From positions 2,733,001 through 2,797,000 of the forward strand of contig JAMKCF010000008.1 in assembly GCA_023634235.1 (NCBI GenBank): a DNA stretch of 64,000 nucleotides. The letters are read 5' to 3'. The stretch is from Pisaster brevispinus. Taxonomy: Eukaryota > Echinodermata > Asteroidea > Forcipulatida > Asteriidae. Position numbers and translations under genes: made by a program. This document shows positions 1 to 11,200 of the stretch, piece after piece (position 1 is the stretch's first letter; each line of letters begins with the position of its first letter). The notes under the pieces are model-generated. The model was not told the DNA's origin and searched no databases. It was given only the letters and a program-made list of their open reading frames with translations.

Positions 1-119
1 AAAAGCGTGAGGAACAGAGTGCGCTCGAAGGTAAATTAGTCAGACCCTATTTATATCTATTTGTACGTCTCGATCCCAGACTAGCTGCTACAACTCCCCA
101 GTTCATTAGGAATTTTATT

Positions 120-366
120 GAATGGTATGCGACAAGGTATGCAATAAAATTCACGACATTGCAAATGAATTCGCAAACGTGTGCGCACATATTCGCGAAT
201 TGTTTCACGACATTGCACACGTGTGCGCACATATTCGCGAATTGTTTCACGACATTGCATACGTGTGCGCACATATTCGCGAATTGTTTCACGACATTGC
301 ATACGTGTGCGCACATATTCGCGATTTATTTCGCGACATCGCATACGTATGCGCACACGTTTGCGA
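120..366. repeat. 42-bp tandem repeat array
   Basis: About four near-identical 42-bp units (unit starts at 191, 233, 275 and 317) are flanked by decayed copies on both sides. Each unit contains two short palindromes, ATTCGCGAAT and GTGTGCGCACAT-like, separated by TGTTTCACGACATTGC. The period is a multiple of three, so several frames on both strands stay open and yield artificial 14-residue repeats such as NVCAHIRELFHDIA. I read this as a minisatellite, not a gene, because there is no splice context and the frames are open on both strands. Confidence 0.9.
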
Positions 367-1985
367 TATGCGATGTCCCTTCAGGGCCACCATACAAATA
401 AATGCATTCTGCAAAACACTTTTATGGTTACAGCGCCCCCATTTGCCCACGATTTGTAAGAGTTTTATTCTGCACGCAAAAGGGTCTAGGAACAGTCACA
501 AACAAGTATTTCAGAAGACAATTTACTACTGGGCACTTTATCTCCAAATTCTTGTTACAGTTTTACCGATTTCATGTCTGAGATAAACAGCGCCCTGTTT
601 TCGTTAATCTGTGATATTCTACTTTTCAAGAATTAACTTCATAAAAAAAAATACAACTTGGAAAACACGTTTATGGTTGCTATAACTCAAATATTTTCAA
701 GGGACTTAGCTGTTATGGAGTGTTGAAAATGGTCCAATATTGTGCCCTTAGGTTGTTGAATTTTCAACCTGTGGAGTATTTTGGGTACACTAGCCCTCTA
801 AAAATGACCCTATTTTTGCTGAAGAGTGTAAGGTCAGTTTACCAAGATGGAGTTCGGTCAGTTTACTCGTTAAGAATTGTTTTTATTTTTTGGATGAGCC
901 TAGCTCTAAATCTCAGCGGCTAATAGCCTAAAATTTGAAAGAAAAATTAAGTTTAGTTGTCAGAAAATATATTTGATTTATTTTCAGGATGCTGAGAGAC
1001 TTTTAAATATTTTGGAGTAATTTTTAATACCAAACATGTTAACATGGGTTGCCTTGGGAAACGTATTTGTTGTGGTTGTACCAAGTAAAATCTGTATACC
1101 GCCCTCTTTTGACAATAGTGTTGAAAATGTTCAAACAACAAAAACATAACTTTTAGAAAAATATTTCTACCAACTCGGTGACGGATTTTTTGAGGGCGAC
1201 TTTTACACTAATTACCATTTGTTTGGTATCCATCTTACAATTATTTTTTTAATCTGAGTTTTCTAATATAAGTGATGATAAAGTCATAAATAAACTCAAA
1301 CTAGTGGCTCAACTCTCGCGTCTTGAAAACCTCTTTTTAAAAATGTCAACAGCAAGGTCAGACTAAGTATACACAAACCAAGACCTGGGGACCTGAGTAA
1401 GCAATGGGTGGTGTCACTCTAGAAAATAGGTTAAAGTTGACAGGTCCTAACAATAGGTGCCAAACATAACAATGGGCCATTAATAAATGATTGTTTAATA
1501 TTGGAGGAATGGGTACTGGCTAGGGTGGGCAACGCGTGTATCTATTGTTCTTCTACTAGGACTTGTTAATGGACAGGGCCTGGGGGCCCATGGGAAGGTT
1601 TGTTTTTTATGACAGGCGAGTAAAATGCGATTTGACAGGCCGTCCTCCCCCGCGGAACAAACCCCAGTTATCTTAACTGGAGTGGAGCGGGTTCGACGAT
1701 GGCAGTCACCTTCGGCAGATTGTTCCCTTTTGCTCCTGTCGTTTACCAGATTCTACTGTGGAGGACGGTCATTAAAATGGATGATTGAAAGCCTGTAGTT
1801 TGCAAGTTTGCTACACTAACGCTGCAAAAGCAGCCCAGCCGTTGCGATCGGCCAATGACCTACCTGAGGGCCATCCGGCGAATCATCCATCTTCGTGAAG
1901 TACCCAGAGCGTGCATGGGGTGCACCCGATCTGCACGCACCACCTGGGGGGCTTCGGCTTCTGAAGTGAGTGTGGGAAATAATAG
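367..1985. other. AT-rich intergenic DNA, no gene seen
   Basis: No open frame with coding character, splice-site pair or obvious repeat was recognised here. The stretch is AT-rich with scattered poly-A and poly-T runs. Confidence 0.6.
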
Positions 1986-1990
1986 CAGTG

Positions 1991-2132
1991 AGGCTGTGTC
2001 CGAATTGGCGGCTACAGCTATGGCTACGGCTAGATTTCCACGTCATCATGCGTTGAGGTATAGGACGTCCTTAGCGACACCTTTAGCAGCAGTCATAGCC
2101 GTAGCTTTAGCCGCCAATTCGGATACGGCCTA
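1991..2132. mobile_element. Fold-back (MITE-like) element, CCGAATTGGCGGCTA arms
   Basis: The left arm (from about 1991, containing CCGAATTGGCGGCTACAGC) is matched by an inverted right arm ending near 2132 (TTTAGCCGCCAATTCGGATA). The arms are about 40 nt with a 50-60 nt loop. There is no coding capacity. The structure fits a short non-autonomous inverted-repeat transposon; the superfamily cannot be assigned from one copy. Confidence 0.7.
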
Positions 2133-2150
2133 AAATAAATTGTTTCTATG

Positions 2151-2235
2151 GGCCTTTTCGAAACACAGCTCCGGTACGGGACTTAAGCCTAAGCCCGAGT
2201 CCAAGCCTAAGTAAGCATTGGTTTCGAAAACGGCC
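2151..2235. mobile_element. TTTCGAAA fold-back element, copy 1 (short)
   Basis: Begins GGCCTTTTCGAAAC and ends GTTTCGAAAACGGCC in inverted orientation, with degenerate AAGCCTAAGCCC-type purine/pyrimidine arms inside. It is the shortest member of a family also present at 13073, 14464, 18564, 22335 and 56809. It begins only about 19 bp after the preceding fold-back element. Confidence 0.75.
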
Positions 2236-5200
2236 TCTGCTGTATCACGATTTCTACATGAGCTCAATTTCCGATGTGAAACATGTTCAAAAGAATTAGA
2301 AAACAACTTGTTTTGTTGGGGAAATTTTGCATTTTTGAGTTTTCAGCTTTCGCAAACATTACACACGTCATAAATATTTTTTTAATACACATATTTATCT
2401 CCAATGAACCAGTTCTAAAGGTCAAGGTGTAAGGGTCAAGAAGGAAAATAGTATAAGAATAGAACATTGGGTTGAGCAACTGTTGATAATAACTATTATT
2501 TATTTATTCTCTATTTTTATTATTTTTTATTCTCGAGGGGGGTTGAAGACGTTATGTACATATAGGATAAGAAAACTAATCTTGAATATTTACTGAATCA
2601 AGTCAGAATGTGAGGCTGAAAATTCCCGCTGGTAGGTACATCGATCCACATTCTTTCACAACAGCGGGTCCTACATTCTCAACACACCCAGTGTACCCAT
2701 TGTCGGTAATCCAGTACCCAAATACATCGGTACCCAGCTGTTCGCAAGTAACTGGGTGTAAATTGGGTGGCCGTATGCATTGCAAGTCGAGCACACCCAA
2801 CACCCAACAGTGCGGCCTACATGTGCAAAGGTATAACCCGAAAAATTAGCACCCAACTGCTATCCTTCCAAAAGTGGCACTACGCGAAACGTCCCGCCAT
2901 GTCAAATGTTTTCGAAGTGGCGAGTAAACAATTTAACACCCAGCTGCTGATAAATTATCAACAAAAGGACAAGATCCCGAAATGATCGTCAAAGGATTGG
3001 AGTCCCATTTTGAAAAATTAGTGTAGAAATTGAGTCAAAAAGTATCATTACTTTCCTAATTTGGTTAAAGCTTAAAACTTGATATTGGTAACTATACGTT
3101 CCAGCTGCGAAGCAACTGCAAACAAACCAACCTCAGTGACGTCAGGAAAAAAATATTGGACGCGGGCCCAAAAAACTCACACACCAATTGAAAACTATAT
3201 AAATTAACATGGCTCAAGAAATACCTAAGAAACTATGGGTGAAAGTTGCAAGGCCCGGTTTTTGCTGAAACATTTCCCCCGAGTTTTTTCCTCTGAATGA
3301 ACTTGGACAGATGGTGATGTTTTGTCACGACAATAACTCATTTGTTTCTTATTATTTAACACTAATCATTGGCGAATGTTAACTTTTTCGATTCAACAAA
3401 AATAGCTATTTAAACTTGTTTGGGTATCAGCAAAAAAACGGACCTTGGTTTACTTTGTAAACCAAACTGCAGAAACAGTTGCCTCGTTGTAGCAAATATT
3501 GCAATATTACCAAAATACAGACCATTTTAAAATTAATATTCTTTAAGAGATTTATTATAATACAAACAACCCCCCCCAAAAAAAAAACCCCAACCCCCCC
3601 CCAAAAAAAAACCCCAAGATCGTTACTCACTGAAGAAATCCGAGTTCAAGAGTTTGTAGAATTATTTGAAAATCAGACCGTGACCGATTTTCAATTTCAA
3701 GCCGCCCCTCCCAATTACCGCCTTAAAAAAATAGGTCAGCCCGAATGCCGAGGTACAAACACCGTCAAGCAAAACTATGACACAGATGGGGTCTGCTTAA
3801 TTAGAAGAACAGCCAAAAGTATTTTAATGTACACAGCCGGTGTGATTGGATCCCTACACTAAAAATAATTATTTGATAGCTCCAATTGGAACCAGCTGCA
3901 ACAGAAATTACATAAAAATAACTATTGATGAAATTCATACTTAGCATTTTTTTGAGTTAGCAGAGAAGGGGGATGGGGACCAATCTGACAAACAATTTAA
4001 TTATATCGTACGGCAATTTAGCGTGGGTGTCTAATTTTTTGCTAAGTATTTTTTTCCTGAGGCAGGCCGGCCCCACATTATAAAATTCCGCACGAGACGT
4101 TAATCAAAAACTGCTAAGCGCCTTATCGGGGTAACGGTCGCAAACAACAACACGGCTAGCTGTTGTTTTGTTAATCAGGCTAAGCATGATGTTGGTTGGT
4201 GTTGTAGGCGAGTCTAAGGTATATGGGCCAAGGACGTGGTTTAATCAGAGCAGGATCTACTGCATCGCTTGGAAAACATGACCTGATTATAACGCGAAAG
4301 GTGTCCGTCATAATCATAGAATGACTTTGGGGGAAGTTTAATATTGATGAGTTGCCGCGAGAGAGAACAAAAATAGAAAGGCAACTGAAGCCCGCCCCCT
4401 TCGGGCCTGAGATTGGCGTGAGATTTGACCAAGGAGTGACCCAAATAATGGCATCAAAGTGAGCTAAATCAATCAGTACACCAATCGCCACTGGGGTTTG
4501 ACCGACAATAACGCAACGCATCTGTAATAGAACATATTTACAGAGGGTAGACAACGGCACAGTGCAATGGCCACCACCCTGGTCGACTGGGTCGTGCTTG
4601 TATATAACGGTCTAGATCCTGGGCACCACAGATGCCACCCTTTTCACGGTAATTACCGGAATTCTGATCTATCCCTTCCTTGTTGGCAAAGATCCGAAAT
4701 TTCCAATTCCGATTGGTGATCTTCTCCCATTACAATACACGTAGGACCACGGAGGAAGGAAAAAGGAGGACTTGATCATGACATCTCTAGCCGGCTGGTT
4801 TTTACATCATATTAAATCCCTATTACCCAAAGGTCATAACTGTGATTTCTGGATGCTTCTAGATCTACTTGGCTCCCTTAAAAATGTTATAATTATTTTG
4901 AGCGGTGGTAGAGGGGGGGGGGGGGTTGGTTGTTGAAATCATTACCAGTTGTTCGATTACCAACTGAGATACCGCGTTACGTGAGCAATGCCGGGGAAAT
5001 TGACTCAAACACTTATCGGCACTGATGTCGTATTCGGAATGTAACACCGAGAAGTATGGGGAACTTTGTGTGACCTCATTCTGCAGTGGTCAGCCTAGAT
5101 CTGTCTCGACAGTCGACACTGGATGCCGACGGGTTTCAACAAAATTGACCCCGAAATGCGATTGAAATCAGCTGGAATCGAAACTTTGAAAACAGATACT

Positions 5201-5711
5201 CATGTATGTAGATTATTTTCAGATAACAGTTTTTCATAATACTATTCTGTTTAAAGTGACGGCAAGGCGTTGTTCTCATGATGAAAACACTAGTTTCGCG
5301 TCTACACTTTGGGGAACCCATGGAATCCCACGCCCTCTTGAGTTATCACAAAAAAAGTTACATCCATGTTTATCCACCGCAAGCAGACATCTTTTTGTGT
5401 TTTTGTTTATTATATAAATTGCCATTGTTTCATCCAGGGGCTTTAATATAATCATTGCAAAATTATACGCATATACCAAATCACCAAATCATTTCAGAAC
5501 AAACCCCAAAACGCTGTTTATTGGTTTCCTGGCAAAGTACATTATTACAGTTTTGATAGTTTATCCAACCAAAAGCCAAGTTTAAGTAAAGCCTGGTACG
5601 ATCGAGCACAAACATTAATGACATAAAATGCTGTTTGAAAATCGCTGTCACTTCACTCAGACATCGACAGCCGAATTGGATAAGTTATTTTTTTGACAAT
5701 AGTGGACACAA
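2236..5711. other. Intergenic DNA, low-complexity patches only
   Basis: No supported gene. The stretch 2680-2960 is rich in ACCCA/TGGGT motifs in both orientations. There is a C/A run at about 3568-3617 and a G run at about 4911-4925. Open frames of 120-130 codons at 3479-3862 (plus) and 4180-4560 (minus) lack recognisable protein character or splice context. Confidence 0.5.
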
Positions 5712-5942
5712 TACACTGCAAAATCTGGTGGTGTTAAAATTGACACCATGGGTGTTGTCATAGTATTTATAGATACCAAAGAGAATCAACATTTATAGGG
5801 TGTTAAAATAACAATATTTTATGCCAACACAACTACCTTAGTGTTATTTTAACACCCTATACTAATTTTGATTCTTCATTTGGTATCGATTTTATGACAG
5901 CACCCATGGTGTAAATTTTAACACCCCAGTTTTTGCAGTGTA
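5712..5942. mobile_element. MITE with TACACTGCAAAA terminal inverted repeats
   Basis: A 231-bp element starts TACACTGCAAAA and ends TTTTTGCAGTGTA. Nearly the whole length folds back: GGTGTTAAAATTGACACC and CCATGGGTG(T/C)TGTCAT recur inverted in the right half, as does GGTGTTAAAATAACA near the centre. No open frame. The outermost TA on each side could be a target-site duplication, as in Tc1/mariner-type elements, but this is inference. Confidence 0.85.
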
Positions 5943-6471
5943 TGACACTATCGGGTCTGGGTACAGATTAGTCTGTATACACCTCAAACCAAACAGTGCA
6001 CTGCAGTGTACACTATCCTCTATGCACACAGTGCCAAAACTAGGGCAACATTTTAGGGGCACAAGAGGGGTGCACCATATATATAGTTTTGTTCTTCTTT
6101 CTAGGGGCACTTTGGCCAAACTGTAGTTTGCATTTCTCTTAAACAAGCCCTTTCCAGCGCTCTTGTCATGCAATTTACTACTTTTTTATAAGATAATCTG
6201 ACGTGAGTGTAAAAACGAATACATTGTCTTGCGTGAAAATGAAATAGTTTAAACATTTGAAACTAACCCATTAAAGCCTGAAATGTAACACTTTACTCTG
6301 GTAATTTTAAATCTTAAAATTTTGGATTTCAAATAAATTGTTATTCACAAGTCGATTCCATGGTGTGGTTATCGAAAACGAAGATGAAAACGAATTTGCT
6401 CTTCGCCAATGGTGCACCTCCCCCTACCCAACTCACCCTGTGTATCGTTAAGCTGATGATTGTACACGCAC

Positions 6472-6545
6472 CTCGGAGTTCCTTGACACCCACTTCCATG
6501 CACTCCAGGTCACGATATACCCAGGCGTCCTGATTAGCCTTGTTT
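6472..6545 (-). CDS. Candidate internal coding exon, unidentified gene
   Basis: Read on the minus strand, a T-rich tract ending TTTTATTTTTAG precedes the exon and GTGCGT follows it, so both splice sites look good. The 74-nt exon is open in the frame that starts one base in, encoding NKANQDAWVYRDLECMEVG then VKELR (split by the donor). One other frame is also open. I do not recognise the family. No flanking exons of the same gene could be linked with confidence, so it may belong to a gene whose other exons are outside the window or widely spaced. Confidence 0.4.
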
Positions 6546-8120
6546 CTAAAAATAAAACAATCAAAATGAACAGATATCATGAAACGCCCATACTCTTCCC
6601 ACCCACCGTTCCAATTTGAGAACACCGGTCTGCCCTATCCACCCGAGCATTGCCCACATTCTGCAGGATAAGCAGATCTAATTATAGGCATCAGGAGAGG
6701 GGCGAAAACTACTTTTTATTGACAATTCACATCAGTTACCAGCCCTGTAAAATTTTGACGAGGTTTGTTTCTCCGGGTGCTCTTTGCACGTCACCGGTAG
6801 AGAGAGTCGGTGTTGGTGCGGGTTAACACGGCGCGGTGGCCCCGCCGCTCACCGCTGGTGTAATTCCAACAACCAGCTGCGTTTCAATTAATATCCTACA
6901 GTACAAAATAACGGTGTACAAATTCTCTGATTGTGTCGCCCAGTAGGTCTATTTTCGTGTGTAGGTCGTTACCGCATGCCCTCTTTTCAGAGTCGAACAC
7001 CCCCTAAACCAGGGCAATCGAACCAATATCTCGTCACCAATCCTTTGATACCAAAAAAAAAAAAAAAAAGGAAAAAAGAATAACGGGCACATAAAATTCA
7101 AATTTATGAAAAAATAAAGCCACAATCAAACAACATTGAACTAGCCAGTGAGTGAGCTGTCAAACATATCTATCGACAGAATAATCACTTTCTTTTATGT
7201 AAACAATATGATACAAAATGGTACACTATTTATCATAATGAGTGTAGTTGAAAGACCTCACGAGTGAAGCATTTTGCCTGCCAGGAAATGCCTTGGAATG
7301 CACAAGTTAACTAATGTTGTAAGTACGGCGGCGTGGTCTACATGACTTTTTTTTGGGTAACCCCCATCAAAATAAAGAAACCCAGTCCTCTTTTTATTTC
7401 AGTCCACACCAATGAACCGGGTAACGCATCCAAATTGTATTACCAGTGCGACCGCAAATTATATTTTCATGTAACCGTTCGCCGCACATGACCCGAGGGC
7501 TGTTTAGTCGGTCATAATAGACTTTCCCAGAAGTCCCTCGCGTTGAACAAAAAGGTGGCCTTGGTGGACCCGCTTCGGGTCACTCGCGGTTGCTCGCCGA
7601 TCCCTCGGGGGTGGCATACGTTAACTCCATTCTCTACAGTTGACCAAAATATAAATAAAAACGGCCGGTTTAAAAGTTCTCACCGAATGCGTTCACGCTG
7701 TGACTGCGAATCGCGGGTGGCAGATTACTTGTTGAATAATATTTTGAACAATTTTTGAACAATGCGGCATTCAGAAATGATCAATGATCAATGAAAATAT
7801 CAATGAAAATATAAATGTTCGTTTAAATTGTTCGCTTTTTGTTTTCATAAAAATGTGTACTTGGGTGGATCATGGACATTGTATTATTGAAAGTTGGCTT
7901 TCTTTCCCCAGGGAAATGTGCATCCCAGCTTGAAACCATAGAGAGGTTAAACTTCCCCAGCAATTCCCCGTGGGTTATTTTCTGTGGTAGTGTAAAAAGT
8001 GCTTCTACTGACTTGCTCCATCATGTCACGAGGTCCCCTTCACCTTCCCCTCCACCTTCCTCCTGTACTGCTTAAGTAACTGACCCTTCCATGTTCATTT
8101 CCTTTAATGCCTTGAGGAGT
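6546..8120. other. Intergenic DNA with one dispersed-repeat fragment
   Basis: No supported gene. A poly-A run lies near 7051-7069, and 7777-7817 contains short direct repeats of ATCAATGA/AAAATAT. The part from about 7205 to 7310 belongs to the GCCTGCCAGGAA dispersed family listed separately. Confidence 0.5.
7205..7312 (+). repeat. Dispersed repeat with TTGCCTGCCAGGAAA core, copy 1
   Basis: The segment containing TTTTGCCTGCCAGGAAATGCC and GGAATGCACAAG matches segments at 18975-19135 and 30865-31015. Only the 3' half of the shared block is easily recognised here. The element type is unknown. Confidence 0.5.
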
Positions 8121-8133
8121 ACCTAACTTACCT

Positions 8134-8248
8134 AGTAAGGGGTAGGTACTAAGGAGTGGGTACTTGGGAGTAGGTACTAAGGGGTATGTACTAAGGAGTA
8201 GGTACTGATGAGTAGGTACTAAGGAGTAGGTACTAAGTAGGTACTATG
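8134..8248. repeat. 16-bp tandem repeat (TAGGTACTAAGGAGTA)
   Basis: About seven imperfect copies of a 16-bp unit TAGGTACTAAGGAGTA, with variants such as GGGTACTTGGGAGTAG. Simple minisatellite. Confidence 0.85.
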
Positions 8249-11200
8249 GGAAAAAAAACCCACAAAAACAAACAGGAGAAAAGGCCAAACAGCATTTATA
8301 TGTAAATTCCTATGGACCAGAAATACCCAGTACAACCCCGGCTTGATCTCGCTAATTGACCCGTTACTTCCTGGCAGGAGAATGGGATATTTCCCTGGAA
8401 AAGGCTGTTTCCCGGAGTTTGCCAGGGTAAAGCAAATCAAGTGTGAATAGGTGTGACAAGGGTCTGCAGGCTTTCTAGGAATTGTTCGGATAATTGTCCA
8501 TTCATCATAAAACACACGATGGGGTTAAGCAGTTTATATCAGTTAATTGCAATCAGACGGAGACTCCAATAAAAACAGTCAGGTTCCTTCGTATGAAGTA
8601 AGATATAAAACATTTCATTGCCACCGTGGCATTTCGGGAACCAGACAGCAACTGTTACATTAAATAAGGTTTATATCTCAAGGGCTGGGTGGGGCATACC
8701 ACTCTGTAACTGCCAAGACTTATCATTGGCCATTGTCATATTTAAGTTCAACAAACAACAAGAAGACCGTCCCGCCTTGAAACCTTCAACTAGACCAACA
8801 ATCTACACCTGTTTCAGATACAGGCATCTAAGTGGATGATACCCAACCATGATCTGCGCGTGGTTTGTTTCCCATACCGGATTCATCTGACTTGAGTTGC
8901 AGGTGATGTTGGGGAAGAAGGGGGGGGGTTGAGGTAAAAGGTTAACTAGCAACCTGTGCAGGTGTGACAACATGGTATAGACCACGGATGTACGGTACAG
9001 GTGTAGCAGGGAGGCCACGCCTCCAGGAGGTCATCGCCCGGTGCAAACCATTGCGTTTCAAAAACATTGCTCGTGGGGGGGGGGGCTGGTTTTAAAAGAT
9101 CATTAAAATGATTTTCTCATTAAGAATTTTGGATGAGACGTTAAAAGGGGGCTCCAATGTCAACTTCAATGTTGTGGTGAACATTTTTCCAATGGATAAA
9201 GTCTTAATAACAGTGACAAAAAGAACTTATAACAAGACTCTAACCACGTTAAAATGGCGTACAATGCCACTATGATTTTATTTGGTACTTTTCCAAAGTA
9301 AATTTTGAAACATGACGTCTTTGGTTGTCAACAACCAATGGGCCCGTACATTCCACATGGGATTTTCTCGTCAGTCGAAAGGTCAAACTCGATGCCATTT
9401 GGAAACACCAAACTCTAAAGGGACTACAACCTCGCACAGCTTTCGTTCAATGAAGGCCATCCACTACAATGGCATTTTACACCGTTTTCATAAGAGGCAA
9501 AAAACTGTTAATGTTTCTCCCTCCACTTTCAAAAAGACTCCATTTATTGGGAAATGAGTGAATTTGATCTAAGAGCTCCGCTATTAAAGCAAAGACAATT
9601 TTAGCTGTGATTGCTATTTGTCCCAACAATCATTAACTGCCATGCGGATGTTAACTGTAGGAAGTCAAATCTTCCGCAAATCAATCATTATTTTCCCCAG
9701 TTAGAATACTGATAAAAAGGTATAACACATTGCATGGAATCTTGTTACAAGAAACCCAAACTACAAAACTAGTACTGCTTTTGCACGGTTCTATGGTTAT
9801 TACACGAGTAGGCCTATACGTAGGGTTGTGGGGGGGGGGGGTTGCGGAGGGGGGCAACGTTATTACGGTCAATGATCGAGAAGAGAAGCGTCACAAAGGT
9901 GGAACACAATATTCGAACCCCGTTTCTCTTGAGTTGTGAGCCAAGATACTCGATACAGAAAGGCGGCTCACATTTCATCCAATCGTTCCCAACAGGTCCA
10001 GTGTGTGTGTGATCCCCGGTGCACCAAACCTAGTTACCCAATATATTAGGTCATTTTATTCTGGCAATGTTTATTTAATTTCCGCCAGTTAAAGGACTCT
10101 CTCCCCAACGCCCGAAGTTGTAACCGTCTCATATCCCCCTTTTCAACCCGCCTGGTGCGGTTATCTCACGGCGCAGTATCGTGGTCGGGCCCGGGCCATG
10201 ACCAATCCAGTTCGACTACAATGAATCCGTCGTCATGGGCCTCTATCGGTACCACGTCCCAACTGCGAATGATTTGGACGAATTATCGCTTTTCAAAACA
10301 CTGCACGCGCCTGGCTCCCCCGAGGAACAGCTCGGGCTCCCGGGAGGGTACCGCCTTTCAACGGCCTAAATTCCTCGGTGCGCGGTGCTCCAAATTCGCG
10401 GGAAATAACAGGGCAATCCTAAATGAACCAGATAATTTTTGTTAAAGGTTATTTTACGCGGCGATCGATTTCATTTTAGATCACTGTTCACGATAGGGGC
10501 GAGGCGGCCCACAACTCCTCACAGCGTTTTCATTCCTCTTGACGGCGTTGGTCAACAGGGAACGGTCGTGATTCGCTGCCTGTCCGATGAACCGATTGTC
10601 CGACTATTGGAATGACGAACCCGACCAAATACTATGTAGATAGAGCCATGTGGAAGTAATTTGTCTTAATTTAAGGTCGCTGCATTCATCCGCTTTGAAA
10701 ATGATAACGTAATTAGATTAAATTCCAAATGTAATATATACTGCTGCCGCACTTAAAGATAGGCCTACTATTTTTATAGTAGAGAGATATGACTAGCACA
10801 ACTTTGTCTAAACCATATAGCAAGGAAATAACACAGCTTTACATGTTATTTAAAGGTATTATACAGGAGAACTGAGAGTTGCAGACAGTGTTCATGTTTT
10901 GTGTGAACAACCGTACACATGAAAGGACAAACCTGTGAAAAATGTTGCCTATTAATGATGTGTAAGTCAGGAGAAAATAGTGAAAAAACATAAACAATAT
11001 TCAGCATGTAAACACATTGTCCGTAACTTTGGTCGTAACAACCGAAATAGGCGGTTACGTTGTTGTTGTTATTGTTGTTGTTGCTGTTTTTTGGTGTTTT
11101 TCCAGATATACAGAGTTCTCGAATATGACCTAATTTCAAAGGGAAATATTTCACCGAAAGAAAAAATGGTTCTACTATGAACTTCTTAATCAGAAGCTTT

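Noticed and set aside
47..586. Frame encoding 14-residue repeats (NVCAHIRELFHDIA)
   Set aside because: Produced by a 42-bp minisatellite; several frames on both strands are equally open.
8134..8248. CRISPR-like array
   Set aside because: A contiguous 16-bp tandem repeat without unique spacers, in a eukaryotic context.
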